A DNA stretch of 64,000 nt, from NCBI RefSeq assembly GCF_000971055.1, contig NZ_LARW01000086.1:1-64000 (forward strand), read 5' to 3'. The DNA is from Sphingomonas sp. SRS2 (lineage in GTDB: Bacteria; Pseudomonadota; Alphaproteobacteria; Sphingomonadales; Sphingomonadaceae). A program made the translations under genes and the position numbers. Shown piece after piece: positions 40,909-49,384 of the stretch; the stretch's first letter is position 1; each line of letters opens with the position of its first letter. The notes under the pieces are model-generated. The model searched no databases. It was given only the letters and a program-made list of their open reading frames with translations, and was not told where the DNA came from.

Positions 40909-42788
40909 ATGGCGATCTCCGGGACGCCGGCGTCGGTCAGCAGTTGAAAGAGGTCCGCTACCCGCCTGCGCTGGCCCCGTCCCTGGCAGAACGCGAAGAT
41001 CGCCCTCTGCTTAGCTCGGGACAACGCCACAAAGAACGTCGCTAGACCCTCGGGATTCCCGGGCGTGTGGCTCCACCAAGCTTGATCGTCCAAGCCGACG
41101 AAGATGACCGTGTCGTACTCCAGGCCCTTGCTCTTGTGTACCGTCATCAACGGAATCTGTGCGACGCCTTCGAATGAGTCGAGGCATGCTGACCAGCTCG
41201 CAGCTCCAGCAACGGACGCCGCCAGGTGCAGCCCAAACGCTTCGACCATGATGGCCAGCAACTCACCCGTTCCATACTCAAGAAAGGTTCGAGCGACCGC
41301 ACCCAGATCGAGAAATCCAAAGAGACGACCAGTAATGGTCTGGCTGTTCTCCACTGTTGGCGCGGCGCGCGCCATTTCTGCTCGAAGATCCCCCAGAAAC
41401 ACGGTGAGTTCCGCTTCGACCCTATGGCAAGCCAGCTCATCGTCGGGATCGACCGCACGCAGGCTTTGGAGCGCGTTCGACGCCAGCCGCCACGCGTCGG
41501 GCGCGCGCCGGAGCGCTCCTAGGCGCAGTAGCGCGATCGCGATGCGAGCGAGCTCGTCAGCCAACAAATCCTGCAGCGTGGTGCGGCCGAGCGCATGACT
41601 CTCATTTCGTAGCCGCAAGCCCGCCTGGGCAAGTGGCGCAGAGAGCTCCGCTTCGTAGTCGTCCGACTTCTGTCGAACAAGTAAGGCGTAGTCGCGCGGC
41701 GACCGACCGCGACGCGCCATGTCCTCGGCGAGCCATCGGGTGAGATATTCAGCTTCGCCATCTCGCGTTTGACTGTTCCAGACCTGAGCGACATCGCCAT
41801 CCACGAGCTGAGCAGCCTGCGCCACGCCTGCGATCGCGTTCGCGTCCAATGCGCGGGCGACCACATGCTGAATCCGCACGAGGCCCGGCGACGACCGAAA
41901 GTTGAAGGCCAAGGGAATCCGGACGGCACCAAAATCCGCCTCAAACCGCTGAAACGCGTCCAGCCGCGCACCAGCCCACGCCATAATCCGCTGCTTATCG
42001 TCTCCCACTGCGGTTACGGTCGTCCGGCCGTCGGCGAAAGCAGAGAGGAGGAAATCGTACTGCGCGTAAGTCGTGTCCTGGAATTCGTCGACGAAGACGA
42101 AGGGATACGTCGCCCGCAACGCGTGGCGAATCTGCGGGTTCGCCCTCAACAACAGTTCGGCGAGGCGATTGAGGCTGACGAAGGTAAGTGACGCCCGCGC
42201 CCGCCCTCGAATTTGGCCGTGCCACCAACGATCGACAGCATATTCCTCGCCAGACGCCGGCTCGGCGCGAATTACCGGCAGGCGGTGACCACCCACATGT
42301 CGCGACTCGAAATCTCCGACCCCGAAGCCCGCAATCGCGGACTGCCATTGCGGCGGGGCGCCGAGGCGCGTCTGGTCGAGGAATCCTTCAACCTGTCGCC
42401 GTGTCGGGAACGCGATATCGTAGGGCCGACCTGGGCGCCAATCGGGCGGGATGGCGGTGGTGAAGCGGTCGACCAAGCCCTTGGTGAAGGCGTCAAAGGT
42501 GAGCGAGACGAAGCGGCCCGCCAACTCGGGCGGACACCGTTGCCGCACGCGCGCTGCGAGATTGTCGGCCGCATCGGTCTTGAACGAAATGGCGAGTACC
42601 CGATAGGGCGGCGGACAAGCGCCTGTCTCGAGCAGATAAACCGCACGCTGCGCCAAGAACTCCGTCTTGCCGGCGCCAGGCCCGGCGACGACACAGGTGC
42701 AGCCGGCCTGACGGAGCGCTCGCCAAGCCTGGGGTTCGAGGTCCTCTATCCCTCGCGGTCGCCAGTCGTCCGGCCGAACGCGCGGCAT
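40905..42788 (-). CDS. UvrD/PcrA-like superfamily 1 helicase (GajB-like)
   Basis: The 627-residue helicase has all SF1 motifs: Walker A AGPGAGKT (35-42), Walker B VFVDEFQDTT (D234-D238), motif III VGDDKQRIMAWAGA, motif IV LAFNFRSSPG, motif V VHKSKGLEYDTVIF and motif VI FVALSRAKQR. It lies 2 bp after the OLD-family gene, the defining pair of class 2 OLD and Gabija systems, where the helicase activates or cooperates with the nuclease during phage infection. At 627 residues it is longer than typical GajB proteins. Confidence 0.88.
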   Translation of the reverse strand: MPRVRPDDWRPRGIEDLEPQAWRALRQAGCTCVVAGPGAGKTEFLAQRAVYLLETGACPPPYRVLAISFKTDAADNLAARVRQRCPPELAGRFVSLTFDAFTKGLVDRFTTAIPPDWRPGRPYDIAFPTRRQVEGFLDQTRLGAPPQWQSAIAGFGVGDFESRHVGGHRLPVIRAEPASGEEYAVDRWWHGQIRGRARASLTFVSLNRLAELLLRANPQIRHALRATYPFVFVDEFQDTTYAQYDFLLSAFADGRTTVTAVGDDKQRIMAWAGARLDAFQRFEADFGAVRIPLAFNFRSSPGLVRIQHVVARALDANAIAGVAQAAQLVDGDVAQVWNSQTRDGEAEYLTRWLAEDMARRGRSPRDYALLVRQKSDDYEAELSAPLAQAGLRLRNESHALGRTTLQDLLADELARIAIALLRLGALRRAPDAWRLASNALQSLRAVDPDDELACHRVEAELTVFLGDLRAEMARAAPTVENSQTITGRLFGFLDLGAVARTFLEYGTGELLAIMVEAFGLHLAASVAGAASWSACLDSFEGVAQIPLMTVHKSKGLEYDTVIFVGLDDQAWWSHTPGNPEGLATFFVALSRAKQRAIFAFCQGRGQRRRVADLFQLLTDAGVPEIAI

Positions 42789-42790
42789 GG

Positions 42791-44758
42791 TCAGGCTTCC
42801 ACCGGCGCCGGCGGCTCAAGCCGTGCGACGATCGCGGTGAGCAGCGCGCGCAGCTCCTCCGGCGCGCCGGCCGCGAGATCCGCGGCCGCCATGCCACTCA
42901 ACACCCGGACGTGCGTGCTCGGCTTGCCGCGGCCGAGGAAGAGGTAGCGATACCAACGTAGCAGCCCATCCTGATCAGCTGGATATAGCGCTGGTAATCC
43001 GTCGTCGCCGAGTACCGCCGTCCGTGGATCGCCGCGGTTCGAGGGTCCCTGCCGATTGGGCTCCGCCACCTGATACGCGGCGGGGAAGGCGCGCAGCATC
43101 GAATAGTCCAGATCGAGCGGCGCGCAGAAGAACACGCCAAACTGGCGCAGCCACTTTGCCCAAGCATCAAGATTGTTGGAGTCATCGGCAGCGAGGCGAT
43201 CGAACGCGGCGAGGTTCGCGGCCGGGCCATCAGCTTGAAGGTGTTCACCGAACAACGCACGCGGCGTGACGCCATTTTCTAGCAATTGCGTGCACGCCGT
43301 CTTGACGCGACCCCAGCCGCCCCCGGCCCGACCCCAGTCGAGGTCCAGCAGCGTCGCGTAGGGAATGTCGAGGTCCGTTAGGAGGCGCCAGAGATGGTTC
43401 ACATGCCGGCCGCCGAGCGGAACGACGGCCACGAACGAGCGATCGATCGCGAAGCCGAGCGCGTCTGCCAACCGCGGCAACACGACTTCCTCCGAAGCGC
43501 CTTCTCCCAAAACCGCGAAGCGCGCGAAATATAGTTCTGGATAGGTTCGCACTGCCTCGCGCACAAATTTCGATGCCGCTTCCTGACCTTCGGGCAGCCG
43601 GATCGGACGAACCTTCGCCGTGCGGTCGGCCGGATCGAGGCGAAAATGCCGGACTTGTGTCGGGTCGATGCGCGCGAGAATGCTTGGCGAGTGGCTGGAG
43701 ACCACCGCTTGTGCGCGCCTCCCGCGTGTCAGGTCTTCGATCTGCCGGATGATCCGCGACAGATAAAACGGCGCGAGATTGTTCTCTGGCTCCTCGACTG
43801 CGATCAGAGTCAGGGCAGGCAGCGAGACACCGTCCGCCTGGAAGCCGATTCCAGCCGGGTCCGCAGCGATTCGCGCTTCGACATCAAGAATGGCGGCGGT
43901 CATGGCGAGATGGAAAAGCGAACGCTGCCCATCGCTGAGATCGTCGAGACTGCGCTCGCGACCAGCTTCGTCGGGGTGAAAGACGACCTCAACCTTGCGG
44001 ATGAATTCCTGAAACCGCAGATCGAGCGGTCGAAAGACAGGAGTCGTATCGGTGCCCGCGCTATGCACTTCCTGCCAGCGCCGCTTGACCGCCGCGGCCA
44101 CCAGATCGACGGCTGCCTCTCCGCCGAACGCCCCGTTCAAGGTGGCGCCGGCTTCGGCGAAAACGTCCCTCACTTCCTGCGACCAGTCGATGGCGCGCCA
44201 AAGCCGCCCGCGCAGGAACGCCGTCACCTGCGAAGCGCCGTCGCGCGCCGCAGGAACGTAGATCATCTGAACGCGGGCGCGGTCGATCGCTTTCAACTCG
44301 ATGCAGTCGGTCTCGGTGAAATCGCCGAATGTTCGGATCGCCCAGAATTTCTGTTCGATGGCGCCGTCAAGGGAGCCGTCTTCAGTCCAAGTCGCCTGTA
44401 GGCGTAGGCGACATTTCAGCCTGCCAGCGTCGTCCGCGGCCATCTGGTGGAAGAACTCTGGCACGGCGGCGTTGTCGCCGCCTTCCGCATCGAGCTCGGG
44501 GAAGGCGAGGATCGCTTCGATCACGAAGGCCCGCTGTCGCGCCGGTGCGGCTTCGGCGACCGGCACATGGAAGTCCTGACGCCGCAGGCGGCGTTGGTCG
44601 CCGGTCACCCCGAACAGGCGTTGCAGTGCCTGCATGACCGCTGTCTTGCCGGCACCATTTACCCCCACAAACGCGGTCAAGCCGGACGCCAGGTCGATCG
44701 ATCCGGGTTCGGGACCGAAGCAGCGGAAATTGGTCAGGATCAAGCGTTCGATGAACAT
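42791..44758 (-). CDS. OLD-family ATP-dependent nuclease (GajA-like)
   Basis: A 655-residue protein with an ABC-type ATPase followed by a TOPRIM nuclease. Walker A is GVNGAGKT (32-39), the signature LSDGQRSL (274-281), Walker B LTLIAVEEPENN (E322-E323) and the H-loop SSHS (H356). The TOPRIM part has LGEGASEE (E419) and the D-x-D of LLDLDW (D472, D474). OLD proteins nick or degrade DNA; those paired with a UvrD helicase are class 2 and include GajA of the Gabija antiphage system. It heads a leftward three-gene operon divergent from the ACP/XRE operon. Confidence 0.88.
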   Translation of the reverse strand: MFIERLILTNFRCFGPEPGSIDLASGLTAFVGVNGAGKTAVMQALQRLFGVTGDQRRLRRQDFHVPVAEAAPARQRAFVIEAILAFPELDAEGGDNAAVPEFFHQMAADDAGRLKCRLRLQATWTEDGSLDGAIEQKFWAIRTFGDFTETDCIELKAIDRARVQMIYVPAARDGASQVTAFLRGRLWRAIDWSQEVRDVFAEAGATLNGAFGGEAAVDLVAAAVKRRWQEVHSAGTDTTPVFRPLDLRFQEFIRKVEVVFHPDEAGRERSLDDLSDGQRSLFHLAMTAAILDVEARIAADPAGIGFQADGVSLPALTLIAVEEPENNLAPFYLSRIIRQIEDLTRGRRAQAVVSSHSPSILARIDPTQVRHFRLDPADRTAKVRPIRLPEGQEAASKFVREAVRTYPELYFARFAVLGEGASEEVVLPRLADALGFAIDRSFVAVVPLGGRHVNHLWRLLTDLDIPYATLLDLDWGRAGGGWGRVKTACTQLLENGVTPRALFGEHLQADGPAANLAAFDRLAADDSNNLDAWAKWLRQFGVFFCAPLDLDYSMLRAFPAAYQVAEPNRQGPSNRGDPRTAVLGDDGLPALYPADQDGLLRWYRYLFLGRGKPSTHVRVLSGMAAADLAAGAPEELRALLTAIVARLEPPAPVEA

Positions 44759-44782
44759 GAAGTCAGCGGCATACCCGCCCCC

Positions 44783-44831
44783 TTGACGAAAGAGGCCTTG
44801 ACGAGAAGGCCATGTAAGATTATCTTACCAT
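44783..44831 (+). promoter_or_regulatory. Promoter and palindromic operator of the ACP-XRE-ImmA-TS operon
   Basis: TTGACG (44798-44803), a 17-nt spacer, and TATCTT (44821-44826) form a good sigma-70 promoter. The -10 is covered by a 7-bp-arm palindrome GTAAGAT-T-ATCTTAC (44814-44828), the natural site for the XRE repressor encoded downstream. A second TTGACG at 44783-44788 belongs to a direct repeat of about 15 bp. Transcription would begin near 44833, which favours ATG 44856 as the first start codon. Confidence 0.65.
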
Positions 44832-44855
44832 ATGTCGGATGAAGGAGCAACCCGC

Positions 44856-45161
44856 ATGGATGCCGCCAAGCTCAAAGAGAAATTGATCGCCGTCCTCGGC
44901 CAGATTCAGGCTGATAGCGGCCTCGAATGCCCGCCGCTGACGGGCGCGACCAAGCCGGTCGAAAATATCCCGAGGTTCGACAGCAAAGTCTGGCCTGTCG
45001 CCACGACTATCCTGTCGACCGAGATCGGCGCGTCGATCCCGAACGACGTGAACATCTTCGTCGACGAGACGACCAAGTTGCCGCGCTCTATCGACGAAAC
45101 AGCCGCCTTCGTGTGCGAACTGCTGAAGAGGCAGACCGAGAAAGAAGCGGCCGCCGCATGA
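44856..45161 (+). CDS. Acyl-carrier-protein-like protein
   Basis: A 101-residue, mostly helical protein. Its central segment KPVENIPRFDSKVW aligns with the ACP phosphopantetheine site (E. coli VEDLGADSL): V-E-[DN]-[LI] followed by Asp-Ser. The serine (S43 from this start) lies exactly 19 residues before the proline of ASIPND, the same distance as Ser36 to Pro55 in E. coli ACP. The ACP reading is an inference from this pattern, but a second AcpS at the end of the cluster supports it. The start at 44856 has GAAGGAG upstream; the ATG at 44832 would lie at the transcription start. Its stop overlaps the XRE gene (ATGA). Confidence 0.6.
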   Translation: MDAAKLKEKLIAVLGQIQADSGLECPPLTGATKPVENIPRFDSKVWPVATTILSTEIGASIPNDVNIFVDETTKLPRSIDETAAFVCELLKRQTEKEAAAA

Positions 45162-45529
45162 ATGACGCCGAAGCCGCCAAGCGCGCCCTGATCGCCGAAC
45201 GCCTTAAGGAGGCGCGCAAACTCGCGGGGCTCTCGCAGGGCCAGGTGGCCAAGATACTCGGCTTACACCGGCCGTCGGTCTCGGAGATAGAGGCCGGCAA
45301 CCGCCGGGTCTCGGCCGACGAACTCGCGCGCCTTGCCGAAATCTATGATGTGGGCGTCGCCTGGCTGCTCGGCGAGGCACCGGATACCCTCGATGCTCAG
45401 GATCCCCGACTCGAACTCGCCGCCCGTGAACTCACCAAGCTCAAGCCGGACGACCTCGACCGCCTGCTGAAGCTCCTCGCAGCCATGCGCAGCGATTCCA
45501 CCCCGAACGCCGAGGGAGGCGATCGGTGA
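45158..45529 (+). CDS. XRE-family HTH transcriptional repressor
   Basis: A 123-residue protein with a clear helix-turn-helix (ARKLAGLSQGQVAKILGLHR, then PSVSEIEAGNRRVSADEL) and a short helical C-terminal part ending with a Leu-rich stretch. It overlaps both neighbours by a few nucleotides. Sitting next to an ImmA/IrrE protease gene, it fits the repressor of ImmR/ImmA or DdrO/IrrE-type switches: bound to the palindrome at 44814-44828 until the protease cleaves it. Confidence 0.9.
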   Translation: MNDAEAAKRALIAERLKEARKLAGLSQGQVAKILGLHRPSVSEIEAGNRRVSADELARLAEIYDVGVAWLLGEAPDTLDAQDPRLELAARELTKLKPDDLDRLLKLLAAMRSDSTPNAEGGDR

Positions 45530-46419
45530 TGGACCTGATGCGCACCAACAAGCCCAGCTTCAATCGTCGCGCGCTTGCGACCCAAGCTATGCACACGGCC
45601 ATTGCCACCCGAGCGAAAGCCAAGCTCGATCAGCATGGCCCGATCTGCATCTATGGGCTTTCCGAGACGCTCGGCGTCACGGTGCGTTTCAATAACATCA
45701 ACATGGAGGGGATGTACCAACGCGCCGCGCCGCCGCGCATCCACCTCTCGGCTCGCCGCCCGCTGCCTCGGCGCGCCTATAATTGCGCGCACGAGCTTGG
45801 CCATCACGTCTTCGGCCACGGCTCGTCGATCGATGAGTTGCGCGAAGGTGCTAAGGAGAACCCCTGGGAAGATCCCAAGGAATTCCTCGCAGATACGTTT
45901 GCGGGCTTCACCCTGATGCCGACCATGGGTCTGCGCCGCGCATTCGCCACACGCGGCTGGAAACCTGAGACCGCGACGGCGGCGCAAATGTTCATGATCG
46001 CCTGCGACTTCGGCGTCGGCTACCGCACGCTCCTCACCCACCTCTCGGCCGGTGTGAACATGATATCGCGGGCGCGCGCCGCCGCCCTGCAGCGCGTGAC
46101 GCCAAAGGCCCTACGCGCCGACATCCTCGGTGCCCTGACACCCGAACCCCTGATCATCGCCGACCGCCATCGAGCGGGATCGACCCTCGACGCTGAGGTG
46201 AAGATGCTGTTGCTGCTTCCGCCGGGAACGGAGACGACCGGCGCTAGCCTCGCCTACGAGTGCGAGCTAGCGAGCGGTCGTCTGTTCCGCGCGGTGCGGC
46301 CTGGAATCGTTCAGGCAAGCGCCAACAGCGGCGCTTGGGCGGTGTTCGTTCGTATCGCACCCGAGGCCTATGTCGGGCTCGCCCAATACCGCCATCTGGA
46401 GGACGACCCGGATGAGTAA
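45529..46419 (+). CDS. ImmA/IrrE family metallopeptidase
   Basis: A 296-residue protein with the zinc-metallopeptidase motif HELGH (H88-E89...H92, within NCAHELGHHVFGHG) and a downstream EFLADTFAGFTLMP that supplies the third ligand region. ImmA/IrrE proteins cleave a partner XRE repressor on a stress signal, switching on the operon. The C-terminal about 90 residues form a beta-rich extension (AYECELASGRLFRAVRP) that could be the sensor. A GTG at 45526 is an alternative start. It overlaps the next gene by 8 nt. Confidence 0.9.
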   Translation: MDLMRTNKPSFNRRALATQAMHTAIATRAKAKLDQHGPICIYGLSETLGVTVRFNNINMEGMYQRAAPPRIHLSARRPLPRRAYNCAHELGHHVFGHGSSIDELREGAKENPWEDPKEFLADTFAGFTLMPTMGLRRAFATRGWKPETATAAQMFMIACDFGVGYRTLLTHLSAGVNMISRARAAALQRVTPKALRADILGALTPEPLIIADRHRAGSTLDAEVKMLLLLPPGTETTGASLAYECELASGRLFRAVRPGIVQASANSGAWAVFVRIAPEAYVGLAQYRHLEDDPDE

Positions 46420-47266
46420 GTCGAAAACATCGGCCGCGCCGGAGCCCGTCATGATCAACGACGACAACCTGTCGCGTGCTTGGTCGCGCCTCCTGCTCAG
46501 GGTTCTCGACGGCGCCGGCACCGAGGTCTCGCCGCTGGTGTTGAGCGTGACCGGATTCGACGGCAATGGTGTAGTGCCTGAAGATCCGGCCGTGCGCCAA
46601 GCCGTCGATCAGCTCCTCAAACGCAAGGGACGTCTCAAGGTCGAGGATGTCGCCTTCACCATCTTTCCTCAGCGCCTTTGGGAGATGTCGCGTGGCGACC
46701 GCACCCGCCTTTTTACACTCTATCGTGCGACATTCCCGCGCTGGCAGGCGATGAATAAGAAAGCCAATGGCCGCGGCCTATATTTCGAACGCATGGTTAT
46801 GTACGGCCGCGGGCCGTGCGACGGAAATCAGTTGGAGTGGATATTGTCACAGTATGGTTCGCGAGCGGGCGTGCGCCGCTCGATGTTGCAGGCGACGACG
46901 TTCGACCCGGGCCGCGATCATGTCGCGAGCGCGCAGCTCGGCTTTCCTTGCCTGCAACAGGTCAGCTTCGAGCCGACCACCGCCGGCTTGGTCGTGAACG
47001 CCTTCTATGCGACCCAGCAAGTTTTCGACAAAGCCTATGGCAACTATCTCGGCCTCGCCCAGCTTGGCGCCTTCATGGCCCATGAAATGGATATACCGCT
47101 GGCGCGGCTGAATGTCATGGTAGGTGTCGCCAAGCTGGAGCGCATTACTAAGAGCGATCCCGATTTCGCGCCGCTCGTCGTCGCCGCCGAAGCACTGGTG
47201 TCTGGCTCTGTCGCGGCGCCGGCACGGCCCGCAGTTCCGGTCATGGCCATCGGGGCAGAGTCTTGA
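46412..47266 (+). CDS. Thymidylate synthase-like enzyme (pyrimidine methylase/hydroxymethylase fold)
   Basis: The 284-residue protein shows the conserved core of the thymidylate synthase fold. NQLEWILSQY plus GVRRSMLQA (R155-R156) match the TS phosphate-binding arginine pair. LGFPCLQQVSF places the catalytic cysteine at C180, but the His that follows it in TS is Leu. VVNAFYATQQVF and N211 match the YQRS-N region with key residues changed (the Arg of YQRS is absent). It is therefore a divergent family member, perhaps acting on an unusual base or nucleotide; true dTMP synthesis is doubtful. It is embedded in the ACP/XRE/ImmA operon. Confidence 0.75.
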   Translation: MSKSKTSAAPEPVMINDDNLSRAWSRLLLRVLDGAGTEVSPLVLSVTGFDGNGVVPEDPAVRQAVDQLLKRKGRLKVEDVAFTIFPQRLWEMSRGDRTRLFTLYRATFPRWQAMNKKANGRGLYFERMVMYGRGPCDGNQLEWILSQYGSRAGVRRSMLQATTFDPGRDHVASAQLGFPCLQQVSFEPTTAGLVVNAFYATQQVFDKAYGNYLGLAQLGAFMAHEMDIPLARLNVMVGVAKLERITKSDPDFAPLVVAAEALVSGSVAAPARPAVPVMAIGAES

Positions 47267-48447
47267 GGAAGAAGCTCCCAAAGCCTGCCGCCAAACGCCC
47301 GCGCGGCCGCCCGCCAAAACAGCGCATCGATCCCACAGCCGCCACGCTACCGCTCGACCTACCCGTCGTGCCGAGGGCGAACGAGGCATCTGCCACAGCC
47401 GCGCCGGCGCCGATCATTCTGCGCCATCTCGCGCCCGCCAAGGTCTCGGAGGTCTATGAGAGCTATTGGCGCTTCGCCGCCGAACGACAGGACGTCTTCT
47501 TCCGACGAGCACGCGGCGAGGAGCGTCCTTGGACCGGCAACGCGGTGCTCACGACTTACAAGTTCACCAACGCCTATCGGGCTTCGGATCGGGCGAGCCA
47601 GTATATGATTCGGCGCGTCATCTATCGCGCCGATTTACCGAATTCGCCCCGAGAAGTCTTCTTTCGCATTCTGCTGTTCAAGCTGTTCAACAAGATCGAG
47701 ACCTGGGATCTGCTGGAACGATCGTTCGGACCGATCACGTTCGAGGATTACCACTTCTCGCGCTACGATGAGGTGCTCGCACGGGCGATGCGTGACGGTC
47801 GCCGCATCTATTCGGCCGCCTACATCATGCCGCCGGGAAGCAGCGCGTTCGGCAGGCCCGCCAAGCATCAGAACCATCTGTTGTTGCTTGAACGCATGAT
47901 GGAGGATCGGCTTCCAGAACGGTTGGCGCAAACTCGCACCATGCAGGAGGGCTTCGAGAAGCTTCGCGCTTATCCGACCATCGGCGATTTCCTCGCCTAT
48001 CAGTTCATCACCGACATCAACTACAGCGAAATCACCGATTTCAGCGAGATGGACTTCGTCGTGCCAGGTCCCGGCGCGCGAGACGGGCTGCGCAAATGCT
48101 TCGCCGATCCCGGAGGACTCAACGAGCCCGAACTGATCCGGCTCATGGCAGATCTCCAGGAGCAGGAGTTCGAGCGACTTGGGCTAGATTTTCAATCGCT
48201 TTGGGGGCGGCGGCTCCAATTGATCGACTGCCAGAATTTGTTCTGCGAAGTCGACAAATATGCGCGCGTCGCGCACCCGCAGGTCGCGGGGCGAACCGGC
48301 CGCACGCGGATCAAGCAGAAGTTCGAGCCAACTCTGACTCCGATCGAGCTCTTCTATCCTCCCAAATGGAAGTTGAACGAGAAGATACGCGCCGGCGCCG
48401 ACACGCCGCTTGGCGCAGTCGACGCGGCCAGGGCCGCCGCTGGATGA
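47263..48447 (+). CDS. Predicted DNA base hypermodification protein (HMUDK / aGPT-pyrophosphorylase-type helical domain) with AT-hook
   Basis: A 394-residue protein with an N-terminal AT-hook (KRPRGRPPKQ, residues 11-20) and a large all-helical domain (YESYWRFAAERQDVFFRRA, PWTGNAVLTTYKFTNAYRA, VFFRILLFKLFNKIETWDLL). I read this domain as the one shared by phage 5-hydroxymethyl-dUMP DNA kinases and alpha-glutamyl/putrescinyl-thymine pyrophosphorylases, which build hypermodified thymines in DNA; this assignment is from memory of the family pattern. No P-loop kinase domain is present. The TTG start overlaps the TS-like gene by 4 nt. The AT-hook suggests that it works on DNA. Confidence 0.6.
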   Translation: MRKKLPKPAAKRPRGRPPKQRIDPTAATLPLDLPVVPRANEASATAAPAPIILRHLAPAKVSEVYESYWRFAAERQDVFFRRARGEERPWTGNAVLTTYKFTNAYRASDRASQYMIRRVIYRADLPNSPREVFFRILLFKLFNKIETWDLLERSFGPITFEDYHFSRYDEVLARAMRDGRRIYSAAYIMPPGSSAFGRPAKHQNHLLLLERMMEDRLPERLAQTRTMQEGFEKLRAYPTIGDFLAYQFITDINYSEITDFSEMDFVVPGPGARDGLRKCFADPGGLNEPELIRLMADLQEQEFERLGLDFQSLWGRRLQLIDCQNLFCEVDKYARVAHPQVAGRTGRTRIKQKFEPTLTPIELFYPPKWKLNEKIRAGADTPLGAVDAARAAAG

Positions 48448-48466
48448 AGCGCCGAAGGAGACGATG

Positions 48467-49384
48467 ATGGATTTCGACCGCTATCAGAAGGAGGCTCTGC
48501 GCACTGATCGCGTCCCGGCGCGCCAGGGCTCGGATGATGTCCTTTCCCTCATCGTTCCCATGCTAGGTCTCGCCGGCGAAACCGGCCAGCTCCTGAGCGA
48601 ATACAAGAAACATCTGCGCGACGGCGAAGCGCACCGGCTCTTCAAGGAGCGCGTGTCCGAAGAGCTGGGCGATCTGCTCTGGTACATCGCGAACGTCGCC
48701 AGCAAGTTCGACCTGACTCTCGACGAGATAGCGGTTTCGAACCTTGCGAAGGTGAAGGCGCGCTGGGCGACGGAGCGCACCGAGCCGCTGTGCTTCGATG
48801 CGACCCTGCCCGAAGGCGAGCGCCTTCCGCGCCGGTTCGAGGTCGAACTGGTTGATGTCGAAGGCGAAGATCGCCAGCGGGTTCGCGTGTCGATCAACGG
48901 CAAGCCGTTCGGCGGGGAGCTGACTGATAACGCCTATGATCCGGATGGCTACCGCTTCCACGACGTCTTCCATTTCGCATATGCCGCCGTGCTGGGCTGG
49001 TCGCCGATCACGCGCGCGCTGCTCCGCCGCAAGCGCAAGAGCCGCCCGCTGCTCGACGAGGTCGAGGATGGCGGGCGCGCCGCAGTGATCGAAGAGGGTG
49101 TGGCCGCGCTCGCCTTCGATTATGCCCGGCGCCATCATATGCTCGAGGGCGTTAGCGTGCTCGACTTCCAGCTCTTGCGCACGATCAAGGACATGACCTC
49201 GCATCTGGAGGTCAAGCAGTGCACGACGGGCGAGTGGGAGCAGGCGATCTTGCAGGGCTTCAAGGTATGGCGCGCGGTTCTCGCCGCGCGCGGCGGCCGG
49301 ATCGCGGTCGATCTCGACCAGCGCCGCATCGATTATACCGGCCCGGCTGAAGCTGATCAGGCGCGATCGGATCCGTCGCCGTGA
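48467..49384 (+). CDS. MazG-like nucleotide pyrophosphohydrolase with C-terminal extension
   Basis: The 305-residue protein has an N-terminal MazG-type all-alpha NTP pyrophosphatase (LAGETGQLLSEYKKHL, then SEELGDLLWYIANVA giving the ExxE and ExxD metal sites) that would convert a nucleoside triphosphate to its monophosphate. The remaining about 190 residues hold another helical region (FHDVFHFAYAAVLGW, VIEEGVAALAFDYA) that could be a second, degenerate unit. It starts 19 nt after the upstream gene with AAGGAG before the ATG. Its 3' end overlaps the convergent AcpS gene by 28 nt. Confidence 0.82.
   Translation: MDFDRYQKEALRTDRVPARQGSDDVLSLIVPMLGLAGETGQLLSEYKKHLRDGEAHRLFKERVSEELGDLLWYIANVASKFDLTLDEIAVSNLAKVKARWATERTEPLCFDATLPEGERLPRRFEVELVDVEGEDRQRVRVSINGKPFGGELTDNAYDPDGYRFHDVFHFAYAAVLGWSPITRALLRRKRKSRPLLDEVEDGGRAAVIEEGVAALAFDYARRHHMLEGVSVLDFQLLRTIKDMTSHLEVKQCTTGEWEQAILQGFKVWRAVLAARGGRIAVDLDQRRIDYTGPAEADQARSDPSP

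Noticed and set aside
44832-44855. ATG 44832 as the start of the ACP-like protein
   Set aside because: It coincides with the predicted transcription start and has no ribosome-binding site, whereas ATG 44856 has GAAGGAG upstream.
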